Part shown: positions 6,896-13,007 of the stretch, in pieces
Numbering within the stretch: position 1 is the first letter of the stretch
Layout: every line of letters starts with the position of its first letter
Notes under the pieces: generated by a model
What the model was told of the DNA's origin: nothing
Database searches by the model: none
What the model saw: the letters and a program-made list of their open reading frames with translations, nothing else
Program-made: the position numbers and the translations under genes
Virus record (IMG/VR): IMGVR_UViG_3300030382_000762
Coordinates: 1 to 21,412 of that record
Length of the DNA: 21,412 nucleotides
Direction: 5' to 3' (one strand)
From: a virus

Positions 6896-7065
6896 GAGAT
6901 AAATACGATAAATTTAACCCTGAAAACCAAGAGCAAGATTGCGATTATTGTAAAAAATGTGATAGTCCAATGTGGGATGACTGGAATGATGAGCCAGTAG
7001 ATTATTGTCCTTCTTGTGATGAATGTCAAGACTGTAAAGAATTAGAATGTAAATGTATAAACTAA
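6892..7065 (+). CDS. Cys-rich small zinc-binding protein candidate
   Basis: A 57-residue, very acidic protein with nine cysteines, eight of them in spaced pairs: CDYCKKC (18, 21, 24), CPSCDEC (40, 43, 46) and CQDC/CKC near the end. Paired CxxC knuckles suggest one or two zinc-ribbon-like sites. It starts at an ATGA overlap with the gene before. Zinc-ribbon peptides of this size in phages are often protein- or nucleic acid-binding regulators; which applies here is not shown. Coding is well supported because such ordered cysteine spacing is unlikely by chance. Confidence 0.6.
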   Translation: MRDKYDKFNPENQEQDCDYCKKCDSPMWDDWNDEPVDYCPSCDECQDCKELECKCIN

Positions 7066-7076
7066 AAACAAATAAA

Positions 7077-7307
7077 ATGAAAACAAAAAATAAGATGAAT
7101 AATAACGTAGATATAGAAGAAGACATAGATATAACTCAAACAAGTATAGCAATAACAAGCCTTTGCTCAGTATTAAATATTATACAAAACAATAGAAATG
7201 ATGAAGTTAAATTCTATAAATATATATTTAGAGCAAAAGAACTGCAAAGGCGTCTTTATGAAATGGAATCGGAGTTAAAGAAACAATTAAGAAATATTAA
7301 TAACTAA
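7077..7307 (+). CDS. Small helical early protein, function unknown
   Basis: A 76-residue protein starting at 7077, where ATGAAAAC follows the conserved leader AAAAACAAATAAA. An earlier in-frame ATG at 7053 lies inside the preceding gene and lacks the leader, so it was not chosen. The sequence has an acidic start (VDIEEDIDI), a hydrophobic helix (SIAITSLCSVLNII) and a long charged helix (AKELQRRLYEMESELKKQL) that may form a coiled coil. No family recognised. Confidence 0.55.
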   Translation: MKTKNKMNNNVDIEEDIDITQTSIAITSLCSVLNIIQNNRNDEVKFYKYIFRAKELQRRLYEMESELKKQLRNINN

Positions 7308-7319
7308 AAAACAAATAAA

Positions 7320-7670
7320 ATGAAAACACAAATCAAAACAATCAACATTAAAGGCAAAGATTACATTACTGTAAACGAACGCTTAAAGGCATTTAGAGAG
7401 CTATACAAGAGTTTTAGCCTAACAAGTGAAATAACACACCTAAACGAGAATGGAGTAATTATAAGAGCAAGTATTAAAGATGATAAGGGCGTAGAATTAG
7501 CTTCAGGAATAGCACACGAAGTAAAAGGTTCTAGCTTTATTAACAAGACTTCTTTTATAGAGAACTGCGAGACATCAGCTTGGGGGCGTGCTTTAGGAAA
7601 CTTAGGAATTGGAATTGATGCCTCAGTAGCGAGTGCTGATGAAGTTATTAATGCTATAAACAATCAATAA
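7320..7670 (+). CDS. Single-strand annealing recombinase-like protein (ERF / Rad52-like)
   Basis: A 116-residue protein with the pattern DYITVNERLKAF (residues 14-25), a strand-rich centre and the segment ENCETSAWGRALGNLGIG (81-98). That segment fits the conserved 'E.T.A.GRAL..LGIG' region of phage annealing proteins of the ERF/Sak3/Rad52-like group. These bind single-stranded DNA and pair complementary strands. At 116 residues it is short for the group, so it may be a core-only form. An exonuclease of the type that works with such proteins is encoded about 600 bases downstream (8272). The leader is again ACTAAAAAACAAATAAA. Confidence 0.6.
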   Translation: MKTQIKTINIKGKDYITVNERLKAFRELYKSFSLTSEITHLNENGVIIRASIKDDKGVELASGIAHEVKGSSFINKTSFIENCETSAWGRALGNLGIGIDASVASADEVINAINNQ

Positions 7671-7694
7671 ATAAACAACTAAAAAAAAAACAAA

Positions 7695-7904
7695 ATGAAA
7701 ACAAATGTAAAAACTCCAGACAATATTTGGAAGGAATATTCAGACAAACAAAATGCAGATTATTTAAAACTTTATAAGGAAACAAACAGAGTAAAAGCTG
7801 ATACTCAAATATTAGTGCATAAAGTAGAAATTGCATTAATGAGCGAAAGACCTATTAAAGCAAAAGAATTATTAAAAGAAATAACTAAAATAAATAAATT
7901 ATGA
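7695..7904 (+). CDS. Small early protein, function unknown
   Basis: A 69-residue helical protein (NIWKEYSDKQNADYLKLYKE, then KVEIALMSERPIKAKELLKEI). It follows the A-rich leader and overlaps the next gene by 4 bases (ATGA). It sits between the annealing protein and a winged-helix protein in the recombination block. No family or catalytic motif recognised. Confidence 0.55.
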   Translation: MKTNVKTPDNIWKEYSDKQNADYLKLYKETNRVKADTQILVHKVEIALMSERPIKAKELLKEITKINKL

Positions 7905-8275
7905 AAGCAAGAACAAAACAATACATTAAGAATGTAAAAAACGGCTTTTTAAAAAGCAATAACGAAAAGGTATTACACTGGATCAAACACAACCCTATGA
8001 CTACAGTTTATGAATTAAGACAAACAGGTATAAGCCATCAGACTTTAACAAGTAGAATTTCACACCTTCAAGACTTAGGATTAATTAAAGTTGTAGGAAA
8101 TTGTAATATAGAAGGTAAACATTATTCGCAATACGAAGCAGTCTTAGATTCTGAAATGGTAGAACATTATAGAAACTCTAGAGAACAAGAAAAAGTCCTT
8201 ACGTGGCTTAAAAAAGGTCAAGAATTAAACATTAGAGAAGATTTAAAAGTAGTATTAGAAAATTATATAGTATGA
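7901..8275 (+). CDS. Winged-helix DNA-binding protein
   Basis: A 124-residue protein. Residues about 22-75 form a winged helix-turn-helix: KVLHWIKHNPMTTVYELRQ, then TGISHQTLTSRISHLQDLGLIKVVG, ending in a beta wing. This is the pattern of MarR/ArsR-type and phage regulatory winged helices. The rest (100-124) is a short helical end (EQEKVLTWLKKGQEL). Overlaps of 4 bases with both neighbours place it in the recombination operon. It may act as a regulator or a replication accessory, but its binding site cannot be told from the sequence; the nearby palindrome 8977-8988 is one candidate. Confidence 0.6.
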   Translation: MKARTKQYIKNVKNGFLKSNNEKVLHWIKHNPMTTVYELRQTGISHQTLTSRISHLQDLGLIKVVGNCNIEGKHYSQYEAVLDSEMVEHYRNSREQEKVLTWLKKGQELNIREDLKVVLENYIV

Positions 8276-8955
8276 AAAAGAGATTAAGTTATTCGGCATT
8301 AAGTGCCTTTGGTAAAAGCCCTAATCATTTACTTAGATACTGGAGTAAGAAATTTGAGCCAACATCTGCTATGATGTTAGGAAGTTTAATACATAAAATA
8401 ATTCTAGAGCCTGATGATTTCGATAACGACTACGCAGTATTTGAAGGAACACGAAGGGGCAAAGTCTGGGAGGGTTTTAAAACTGAAAATGAAGGCAAAG
8501 AGTTAGTGACTATAAAAGAATATGACATAGCTAATTATGTAGTTGAGCAATCAAAAAATAATAAGACTTTTATGGACTTATTAATGAGAACAAGCCAAAC
8601 AGAAAAATTAATTACTTGGAAGTCTCAAGGAATAGAATTTAAAGGTTTTGTTGATATGGTAGGAGATACTTTTATAGCTGATATAAAAACAACTGTAGAC
8701 GCTGGAGATAAGTTTCAAAGAGATATAACCTATAATGATTACAAAATGCAAGCAGCTATGTATCTTGAGTGTTTTCCTGATAAAGATTTTTACATTATAG
8801 CAATAGAAAAGTCTGGAGCGTTTAACGTTCAGGTTTATAAATTTAGTAATAGTATGCTTTTACAAGGAAGAAATAAGTATATAAATTTAACAGAAAAGTA
8901 TAAAGAATGGAACGGAGAAAAAGAGAGTTATTATGATGGAATTATTGAGATATAA
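8272..8955 (+). CDS. PD-(D/E)XK phage exonuclease (RecE / DUF3799-like)
   Basis: A 227-residue nuclease. It opens LSYSALSAFGKSPNHL, typical of the family, followed by MLGSLIHKIILEP (His41), FKGFVDMVGD (Asp128), IADIKTT (Asp137, Lys139) and DYKMQAAMYLE (Gln160, Tyr164). These are the His, Asp, D-x-K and QxxxY positions of the RecE/lambda-exonuclease/Cas4-type active site, all intact. Such enzymes degrade one strand of duplex ends, giving single-stranded DNA for the annealing protein encoded at 7320. It starts at a 4-base overlap and is the last gene before the repeat-rich segment. Confidence 0.8.
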   Translation: MKKRLSYSALSAFGKSPNHLLRYWSKKFEPTSAMMLGSLIHKIILEPDDFDNDYAVFEGTRRGKVWEGFKTENEGKELVTIKEYDIANYVVEQSKNNKTFMDLLMRTSQTEKLITWKSQGIEFKGFVDMVGDTFIADIKTTVDAGDKFQRDITYNDYKMQAAMYLECFPDKDFYIIAIEKSGAFNVQVYKFSNSMLLQGRNKYINLTEKYKEWNGEKESYYDGIIEI

Positions 8956-8988
8956 ACTTGTATTTACTTGTATTTACTTGTATACAAG
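8956..8988. repeat. Triple direct repeat ending in a 12-base palindrome
   Basis: ACTTGTATTT (8956-8965), ACTTGTATTT (8966-8975) and ACTTGTATAC (8976-8985) lie head to tail with a 10-base period. The third unit is completed by AAG to give the perfect palindrome CTTGTATACAAG (8977-8988); a partial inverted half-site ATACAA follows at 8992-8997. One-turn spacing plus dyad symmetry is typical of operator or initiator sites. Confidence 0.6.
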
Positions 8989-9006
8989 ATTATACAACAT
9001 TTAAAA

Positions 9007-9120
9007 CGTGTGTGCTGCGTGTGTGAAACGTGTGAGTTTCGTGGGTTTTCGTGTCAGTTTCGTAGACTTACAGAGGTAGGCGTAGTAAAAGGCGTAGTAA
9101 AGCGTAGTGAATAGCGTAGT
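9007..9120. repeat. Helically phased CGT-unit array (iteron-like)
   Basis: CGT followed by G or A occurs at 9007, 9018, 9029, 9040, 9050, 9061, 9081, 9093, 9103 and 9115, with steps of 11, 11, 11, 10, 11, 20, 12, 10 and 12 bases. The left units read CGTG (often CGTGTG); the right four read GCGTAGT (9080-9086, 9092-9098, 9102-9108, 9114-9120). The stretch is much richer in G and T than its surroundings. Regular one-turn spacing places all units on one DNA face, as in iteron origins or cooperative operator arrays. Confidence 0.55.
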
Positions 9121-9179
9121 AAATAAAATAAGATGAAAGAAAAGATAATGCAATATAAATTTTTTAGAGACAATTTTGA

Positions 9180-9224
9180 GTTCCAAAAGGAACAAGCCTC
9201 AAGCGAACAGGCTTTTAAGTTCGC
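9180..9224 (+). promoter_or_regulatory. Hairpin and H-type pseudoknot in the SSB gene leader
   Basis: A perfect hairpin GTTCC-AAAA-GGAAC (9180-9193) is followed at once by stem AAGCCT (9194-9199) / AGGCTT (9209-9214). The stem's loop word GCGAAC (9203-9208) is perfectly complementary to GTTCGC (9219-9224), giving an H-type pseudoknot with loops CAA and TTAA. A purely A/C stretch (9225-9240) then leads to the ATG at 9241. Position and shape recall the pseudoknot in the T4 gene 32 leader, where SSB represses its own translation. Confidence 0.5.
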
Positions 9225-9240
9225 ACAAAAAAAACAAACA

Positions 9241-9504
9241 ATGGAAAAGAATAAAATTTTCGCAGATGGTTTTATATTTAAAAGACCAGACAACACACCT
9301 GACTTTATAGTAGGTAAAATGAGTGTTAAAGTAGATGAAGCAATAAAATTCTTAAAAACCCATACAAAAAATGGCTGGGTAAATATGGGAATTAAAAGGG
9401 CTAAATCAGGTAAGTTTTATATGGAGTTAGATACTTGGGAGCCTAAACAACAGACAGTAAAAGAAGGTAATGGGTTTGAAGATTCTAATGATTTACCATT
9501 TTAA
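9241..9504 (+). CDS. Single-stranded DNA-binding-like protein
   Basis: An 87-residue protein from ATG 9241: strand-rich, with KIFADGFIFKRPDNTPDFIVG, a helix (DEAIKFLKT) and strands WVNMGIKRAKSGKFYMELDTWEP. It ends in the acidic tail FEDSNDLPF, whose acidic residues and final Pro-Phe are the hallmark of SSB tails that recruit replication and repair partners. An in-frame ATG at 9133 would add 36 residues. I prefer 9241 because it follows an A-rich leader (ACAAAAAAAACAAACA), the core domain starts there, and the extra part coincides with the pseudoknot. It lies between recombination and replication genes. Function is inferred from tail and context; the fold is not proven. Confidence 0.6.
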   Translation: MEKNKIFADGFIFKRPDNTPDFIVGKMSVKVDEAIKFLKTHTKNGWVNMGIKRAKSGKFYMELDTWEPKQQTVKEGNGFEDSNDLPF

Positions 9505-9505
9505 T

Positions 9506-9745
9506 ATGAAAGAAGTTATTAAAGCCCTCTTAATTGAGGGTACTTCATTAAAGGATATTAGTAAGAAACTAGGTATGCCGATAAAAGACGTAAATAATAT
9601 AATCTTTGAAGTATGGGAAACTGAAAAAATAGTAGAAGATAATAAGATTTATAGCAGCTCAGAAGACTATTTATTAAATGGAGATAAAACAACATACAAG
9701 GATCTAAGTCCTTCAGAAAAGAAAATATATAATAATTTAAAATAA
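9506..9745 (+). CDS. Small helix-turn-helix protein
   Basis: A 79-residue protein starting MKEVIKALLIEG at 9506, one base after the SSB stop; an earlier in-frame ATG at 9470 lies inside the SSB gene and is less likely. Residues 6-30 (ALLIEGTSLKDISKKLGMPIKDVNNII) form a clear helix-turn-helix of the sigma-region-4/transposase type. The rest is charged and helical. It could be a transcription factor for the middle genes or a DNA-binding accessory to SSB. No family name can be given. Confidence 0.55.
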   Translation: MKEVIKALLIEGTSLKDISKKLGMPIKDVNNIIFEVWETEKIVEDNKIYSSSEDYLLNGDKTTYKDLSPSEKKIYNNLK

Positions 9746-9750
9746 ACAAA

Positions 9751-10881
9751 ATGAAAAAAATAAAATTAATAATAAAAGAAAAATTAAAAGATTTGAATTT
9801 TGATGAAAAAGTGAATTTTACAAATGAATTAAAATTTTTTTTACACGAAAACAGCCCTTTTAAAAATGAGCCTGTAGATTTTGTAAAATGGGTAAAAAGT
9901 GATGAAATAGTAGCAAACGATTATAATCCAAATAAAGTAGCCCCTCCAGAAATGGAACTTTTGGAAGTTTCTATAATGAATGATGGCTATACGCAACCTA
10001 TAGTTACTTGGAATAATTTTGAAAAAGATAAAATTGAGGTTATTGATGGATTTCATAGAAATAGAGTTGGTAAAGAATCTAAAATTATTAACAAAAGAAT
10101 AAAAGGTTATTTACCTGTTGTAAATATAAGAAAAGAACAGTCAAGCAAAAATGATAGAATAGCTTCAACAATAAGACATAATAGAGCAAGAGGTAAACAT
10201 CAAGTTGATGCAATGAGCGAAATAGTAATAGAATTAAAAAACAGGAATTGGAGTAATAAAAGAATATCTAAACAATTAGGAATGGATGAAGAAGAAGTTT
10301 TAAGACTATGTCAAGTTTCAGGATTAGAGCATTTATTTTCTGATAAAGATTTTAATAGAGCGTGGATTTCAGAAGAATCAAACGAAAATTATATCCCTAC
10401 TCACGATAAATTATTGCCTTTAGAAATTGCTCAATATCGTGCTGGAAACACAAATGACCCTAATAGAATTTTTCATACATTTGATAAGTGGGAGTGCTAT
10501 CCGTCTGGTTTTTATGAAAACTCTATTAAAGATAAAAGTCACGAAGAATGTGAGGCAATTTTTATAGATGTATTAACTAATAAAGTAAGATTTGCTAATG
10601 CTTTAAATGGAGTAATATCTAATTGGAAATATTCTTGTGAACATTATTTAACTAATGTAAGTATGAATAGAATAGCGTGGTTAGGACAAGCGTCTGTTTG
10701 TTATGACAGTGGCGTTCCTTCAAAATATTCAGGTGCTTGGTTTAAAATAGATGAAAAGGAAAGGAAAATAGCTAATGAAATAGCTTTAAAGTATCTAAAT
10801 ATATGGCTGTTAAATAACAAAATGCCAGAAGTTGAAATGAATAGCGCTTTAAATATTGGAAAACAAATAGAATTATATTAA
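9751..10881 (+). CDS. ParB-like nuclease-domain protein (IbrB-like)
   Basis: A 376-residue protein. Residues about 43-150 form a ParB/Srx-type domain: VKSDEIVANDYNPNKV, a helix with SIMNDGYTQPIV, then VIDGFHRNRVG (98-107, the counterpart of the 'GERR' nucleotide-binding box) and IRHNRARGKHQVD (141-153). Residues 165-192 are a helix-turn-helix (NWSNKRISKQLGMDEEEV). The remainder (200-376) is unique to this kind of protein. ParB-fold proteins bind CTP or ATP and DNA. It lies 2 bases before a PP-loop gene; a ParB-like/PP-loop tandem is the layout of the IbrB/IbrA pair, known from E. coli prophage regions as regulators. Its role in a phage is unknown. Confidence 0.65.
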   Translation: MKKIKLIIKEKLKDLNFDEKVNFTNELKFFLHENSPFKNEPVDFVKWVKSDEIVANDYNPNKVAPPEMELLEVSIMNDGYTQPIVTWNNFEKDKIEVIDGFHRNRVGKESKIINKRIKGYLPVVNIRKEQSSKNDRIASTIRHNRARGKHQVDAMSEIVIELKNRNWSNKRISKQLGMDEEEVLRLCQVSGLEHLFSDKDFNRAWISEESNENYIPTHDKLLPLEIAQYRAGNTNDPNRIFHTFDKWECYPSGFYENSIKDKSHEECEAIFIDVLTNKVRFANALNGVISNWKYSCEHYLTNVSMNRIAWLGQASVCYDSGVPSKYSGAWFKIDEKERKIANEIALKYLNIWLLNNKMPEVEMNSALNIGKQIELY

Positions 10882-10883
10882 TT

Positions 10884-12092
10884 ATGAGTAAAAAAAGAGA
10901 ATTAAATATATCAGTTTTGGACGCTTCAAGAAGTAGAATTAGTAGAATTTTTGATGACTTTGAGAGAATTTATATAAGTTTTAGCGGTGGTAAAGATTCA
11001 ACTGTTATGACGCATTTAGTTTTAGATGAAGCGAAAAAAAGAAATAAAAAAGTAGGTTTATTAATTATTGATTTAGAAGCGCAATATAATTCAACAATTG
11101 AACATATAGAAGAAATAATTGAAATGTATTCAGAGCAAATAGAATTACACTGGTTTTGTGGCGAATTGCTTTTGAGAAATGCAGTATCTGATTTTGAGCC
11201 TAAATGGATTTGTTGGGATGAAAGTAAGAAAGATTTATGGGTAAGAAATAAACCTAAATTAGCTAGTGATTTATCTCAATATGATTTTTATGTTCCTAAA
11301 ATGGAATTTGAAGAATTGATGGTTATATTTGGAGAATGGTATTCTCAAGAAAAAAAATGTGCTGCTTTTATAGGTATTCGTTCTGATGAAAGTTTACATA
11401 GATATAGAGCAATAACATCTGAAAAAAAGGGATTAATTCATAAAAATTATAAATGGACTACTAAATTAAATAAAAATTTATATAATGTTTATCCTATTTA
11501 TGATTGGAGAACAGAAGATATTTGGATCTTTCATTTAAAAAACAATCATTTACCTCATAATAAAGTATATGATTTAATGACTAAGGCTGGGGTTAAATTT
11601 GGAGACCAAAGACTTTGCCAACCTTATGGAGATGACCAGAAAAAAGGATTATGGCTTTATCATATTTTAGAACCAATGACTTGGTATAAATTAATAAATA
11701 GAGTAAGCGGTGTTAATTCTGGTGCTTTATATGTTAAAGAACGTGGTAGTATTAATGGAAATACTTTTATTGATAAGCCTAAAAATCATACTTGGCAAAG
11801 TTATACGAATTTTTTATTAAAATCTTTACCTAAAAAAACCCAAAATAATTATAAGCAAAGATTTGAAAAATTTATAGCTGGATGGCTTCAAAGAGGTTAT
11901 AAAACTATACCAGATGAAGCCCCTCATATATTAGAGGTTAAATGTTGGGCTCCTTCTTGGAAACGTATGACAAGATGTATATTAAGAAATGATTATTATT
12001 GTAAAGGTCTTGGACAAACGCAACCTAAATCAGAAGCCTATGAAAAATATAAATCCATAAAACTTAAAAGAAAAATTGAAGCAGAACTTTAA
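10884..12092 (+). CDS. PP-loop (PAPS-reductase-like) protein, IbrA-like
   Basis: A 402-residue protein with an intact PP-loop ATP-pyrophosphatase motif FSGGKDST (33-40). It also has LLIIDLEAQYN (59-69), FIGIRSDESLHR (162-173) and VYPIYDWRTEDIW (202-214), matching the nucleotide- and substrate-binding segments of PAPS reductase relatives. A long C-terminal part (about 240-400) with Cys245, Cys354, Cys365 and Cys373 fits the DUF3440/IbrA group. PP-loop enzymes adenylate a substrate, often for sulfur transfer (tRNA thiolation, DNA phosphorothioation by DndC). It follows the ParB-like gene after 2 bases, so the two are one unit. Chemistry and target here are not known; true PAPS reduction is unlikely in a replication block. 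Confidence 0.7.
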   Translation: MSKKRELNISVLDASRSRISRIFDDFERIYISFSGGKDSTVMTHLVLDEAKKRNKKVGLLIIDLEAQYNSTIEHIEEIIEMYSEQIELHWFCGELLLRNAVSDFEPKWICWDESKKDLWVRNKPKLASDLSQYDFYVPKMEFEELMVIFGEWYSQEKKCAAFIGIRSDESLHRYRAITSEKKGLIHKNYKWTTKLNKNLYNVYPIYDWRTEDIWIFHLKNNHLPHNKVYDLMTKAGVKFGDQRLCQPYGDDQKKGLWLYHILEPMTWYKLINRVSGVNSGALYVKERGSINGNTFIDKPKNHTWQSYTNFLLKSLPKKTQNNYKQRFEKFIAGWLQRGYKTIPDEAPHILEVKCWAPSWKRMTRCILRNDYYCKGLGQTQPKSEAYEKYKSIKLKRKIEAEL

Positions 12093-12118
12093 ATATATAA
12101 TAACTAAAACTAAATAAA

Positions 12119-12289
12119 ATGAATAGAGAAATAATAAACACCAGAATAGAAATGCTAAAGGAAGAAATGAGACTTTTGAAATTAAATAAATATAAAAATG
12201 GTTTAACTGTAGGCTATCAAATGAGCCAAGCAATAAAAGAATACATTGATAAACACGATTTAAAAGACTTAAAAAAAGCTATTAATTAA
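12119..12289 (+). CDS. Small helical protein, 56 residues
   Basis: The frame starts MNREIINTRIEMLKEEMRLL and ends KHDLKDLKKAIN. It is preceded by ACTAAAACTAAATAAA, the same kind of leader as on the early genes. The sequence is mostly charged helix with a short turn (KYKNGLTVGYQMS). It stands alone between the IbrA-like gene and the leader of the replication genes. Function unknown. Confidence 0.5.
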   Translation: MNREIINTRIEMLKEEMRLLKLNKYKNGLTVGYQMSQAIKEYIDKHDLKDLKKAIN

Positions 12290-12299
12290 AAAAAAGTAT

Positions 12300-12316
12300 T
12301 ATATTTGCAGTGCAAA
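12300..12316 (+). promoter_or_regulatory. -7 box with overlapping palindrome
   Basis: TATATTTG (12300-12307) matches the Bacteroidota -7 box TAnnTTTG. A -33 TTTG is not evident at the proper spacing, so the promoter is tentative. The last four bases are part of a perfect odd-centred palindrome TTTGCA-G-TGCAAA (12304-12316), which would lie over the transcription start and could be a repressor site. Confidence 0.4.
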
Positions 12317-12420
12317 CACAAATCAAAGAAGCAAGATAATGATTAACATATTAGCCCAATACAACGAATTATAGGATACTTGCTCCTGTTTGCAAATTTG
12401 TTTGAGGGCTTTTCTTTTTT
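12311..12420 (+). ncRNA. Structured leader or small RNA before the replication genes
   Basis: The segment can fold into nested stems: TGCAAAC (12311-12317) with GTTTGCA (12388-12394), AGCAAG (12330-12335) with CTTGCT (12379-12384) and ATAAT (12336-12340) with ATTAT (12368-12372). The apical loop holds AGCCC (12353-12357), complementary to GGGCT (12406-12410), which precedes a T-rich run (12411-12420). The GGGCT pairing would form a pseudoknot or terminator-like stem. An 11-codon frame (MINILAQYNEL, 12339-12374) lies inside it. It may be an attenuating leader for the gene at 12429 or a separate small RNA. Confidence 0.4.
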
Positions 12421-12428
12421 TATATATT

Positions 12429-13007
12429 ATGAGTAAAAAATCATTTATACTTCATTTAGATAGCTTAGATGTTATTGATGAATTAAACGACCAGCAAATA
12501 GCTGAGTTATTTAAAGCGATTATAGATTTTCAAAAAACTGGCAAAACTAATTTAAAAGGTTTAATGAAAGTTGTCTTTATTCCATTTAAAAATCAGTTTT
12601 TAAGAGACCAAAATAAATATAAATCTAAATGCGAAACTAACAAAATTAACGGCTCTAAAGGAGGTAGACCAAAGAAAACCAAAGATAACCCAGATAAACC
12701 CAAAATAACCCAACGGTTAAATAATAAACCCAAAAAACCCTATAATGATAGTGATAGTGATAATGATAGTAAGAATGATAGTGTAAGTGATAATAAGAAT
12801 GATAATGTTAATAAACAAGAAATACTTAAAATGACTGGCAAAAGTATTGAAGAAGTTTTACAATCAGATTTTAGTATTGAAGATAAACATAAAATACTTA
12901 CAATAAGAATGATGAGGGTAAGTAATTATAATCTTAATGATAAAGAGAAATATAAAAGTTGTCTAAATACTGTAAAGAAAAGATACTTAAATACTAACTT
13001 ACTTTAA
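12429..13007 (+). CDS. DUF6291-like replication-region protein
   Basis: A 192-residue protein from ATG 12429 (MSKKSFILHLDSLDVIDEL). An upstream in-frame ATG at 12390 lies in the structured leader and would add 13 hydrophobic residues, so it was rejected. Residues 1-75 match the DUF6291 pattern: SFILHLDSLDVIDELNDQQIAELFKAI, then a basic KINGSKGGRPKK. Residues about 100-135 are a low-complexity Asn/Asp/Ser linker from GATAGT-type repeats (12744-12815). A C-terminal helical part follows. Members occur before replicative helicases in Bacteroidota phages, where they may act as initiators or helicase loaders, but this is inference from position. Confidence 0.6.
   Translation: MSKKSFILHLDSLDVIDELNDQQIAELFKAIIDFQKTGKTNLKGLMKVVFIPFKNQFLRDQNKYKSKCETNKINGSKGGRPKKTKDNPDKPKITQRLNNKPKKPYNDSDSDNDSKNDSVSDNKNDNVNKQEILKMTGKSIEEVLQSDFSIEDKHKILTIRMMRVSNYNLNDKEKYKSCLNTVKKRYLNTNLL

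Larger units (their letters stand above)
8956..9240 (+). promoter_or_regulatory. Repeat-rich non-coding segment between exonuclease and SSB genes
   Basis: This 285-base segment contains no convincing gene. It holds three direct ACTTGTAT(TT) units (8956-8985), a 12-base palindrome CTTGTATACAAG (8977-8988), an array of CGT-centred units (9007-9120) and a hairpin plus pseudoknot (9180-9224) next to the SSB start at 9241. A longer in-frame start for SSB at 9133 is possible but would translate through the pseudoknot. The mixture suggests an operator or replication origin followed by a structured 5' leader. No clear promoter boxes were found in it. Confidence 0.5.

Noticed and set aside
7053-7076. 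Earlier in-frame start of the gene at 7077
   Set aside because: It lies within the Cys-rich gene and lacks the A-rich leader that precedes the ATG at 7077.
6534-7126. Three overlapping minus-strand frames
   Set aside because: They are hydrophobic Phe/Leu/Ile-rich readings of A-rich DNA, cross several good + strand genes and the structured RNA, and carry no domain pattern.
8956-9120. Possible CRISPR array
   Set aside because: Units are only 7-10 bases long and adjacent or one turn apart; there are no spacers of 30 or so bases and no cas genes.
12390-12428. Earlier in-frame start for the DUF6291-like gene
   Set aside because: It would add 13 hydrophobic residues read from the T-rich end of the structured leader; the family starts at the second Met (12429).
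12744-12815. GATAGT/GATAAT tandem pattern
   Set aside because: It lies in frame in the DUF6291-like gene and encodes an Asn/Asp/Ser linker common in that kind of protein; no regulatory role is needed to explain it.
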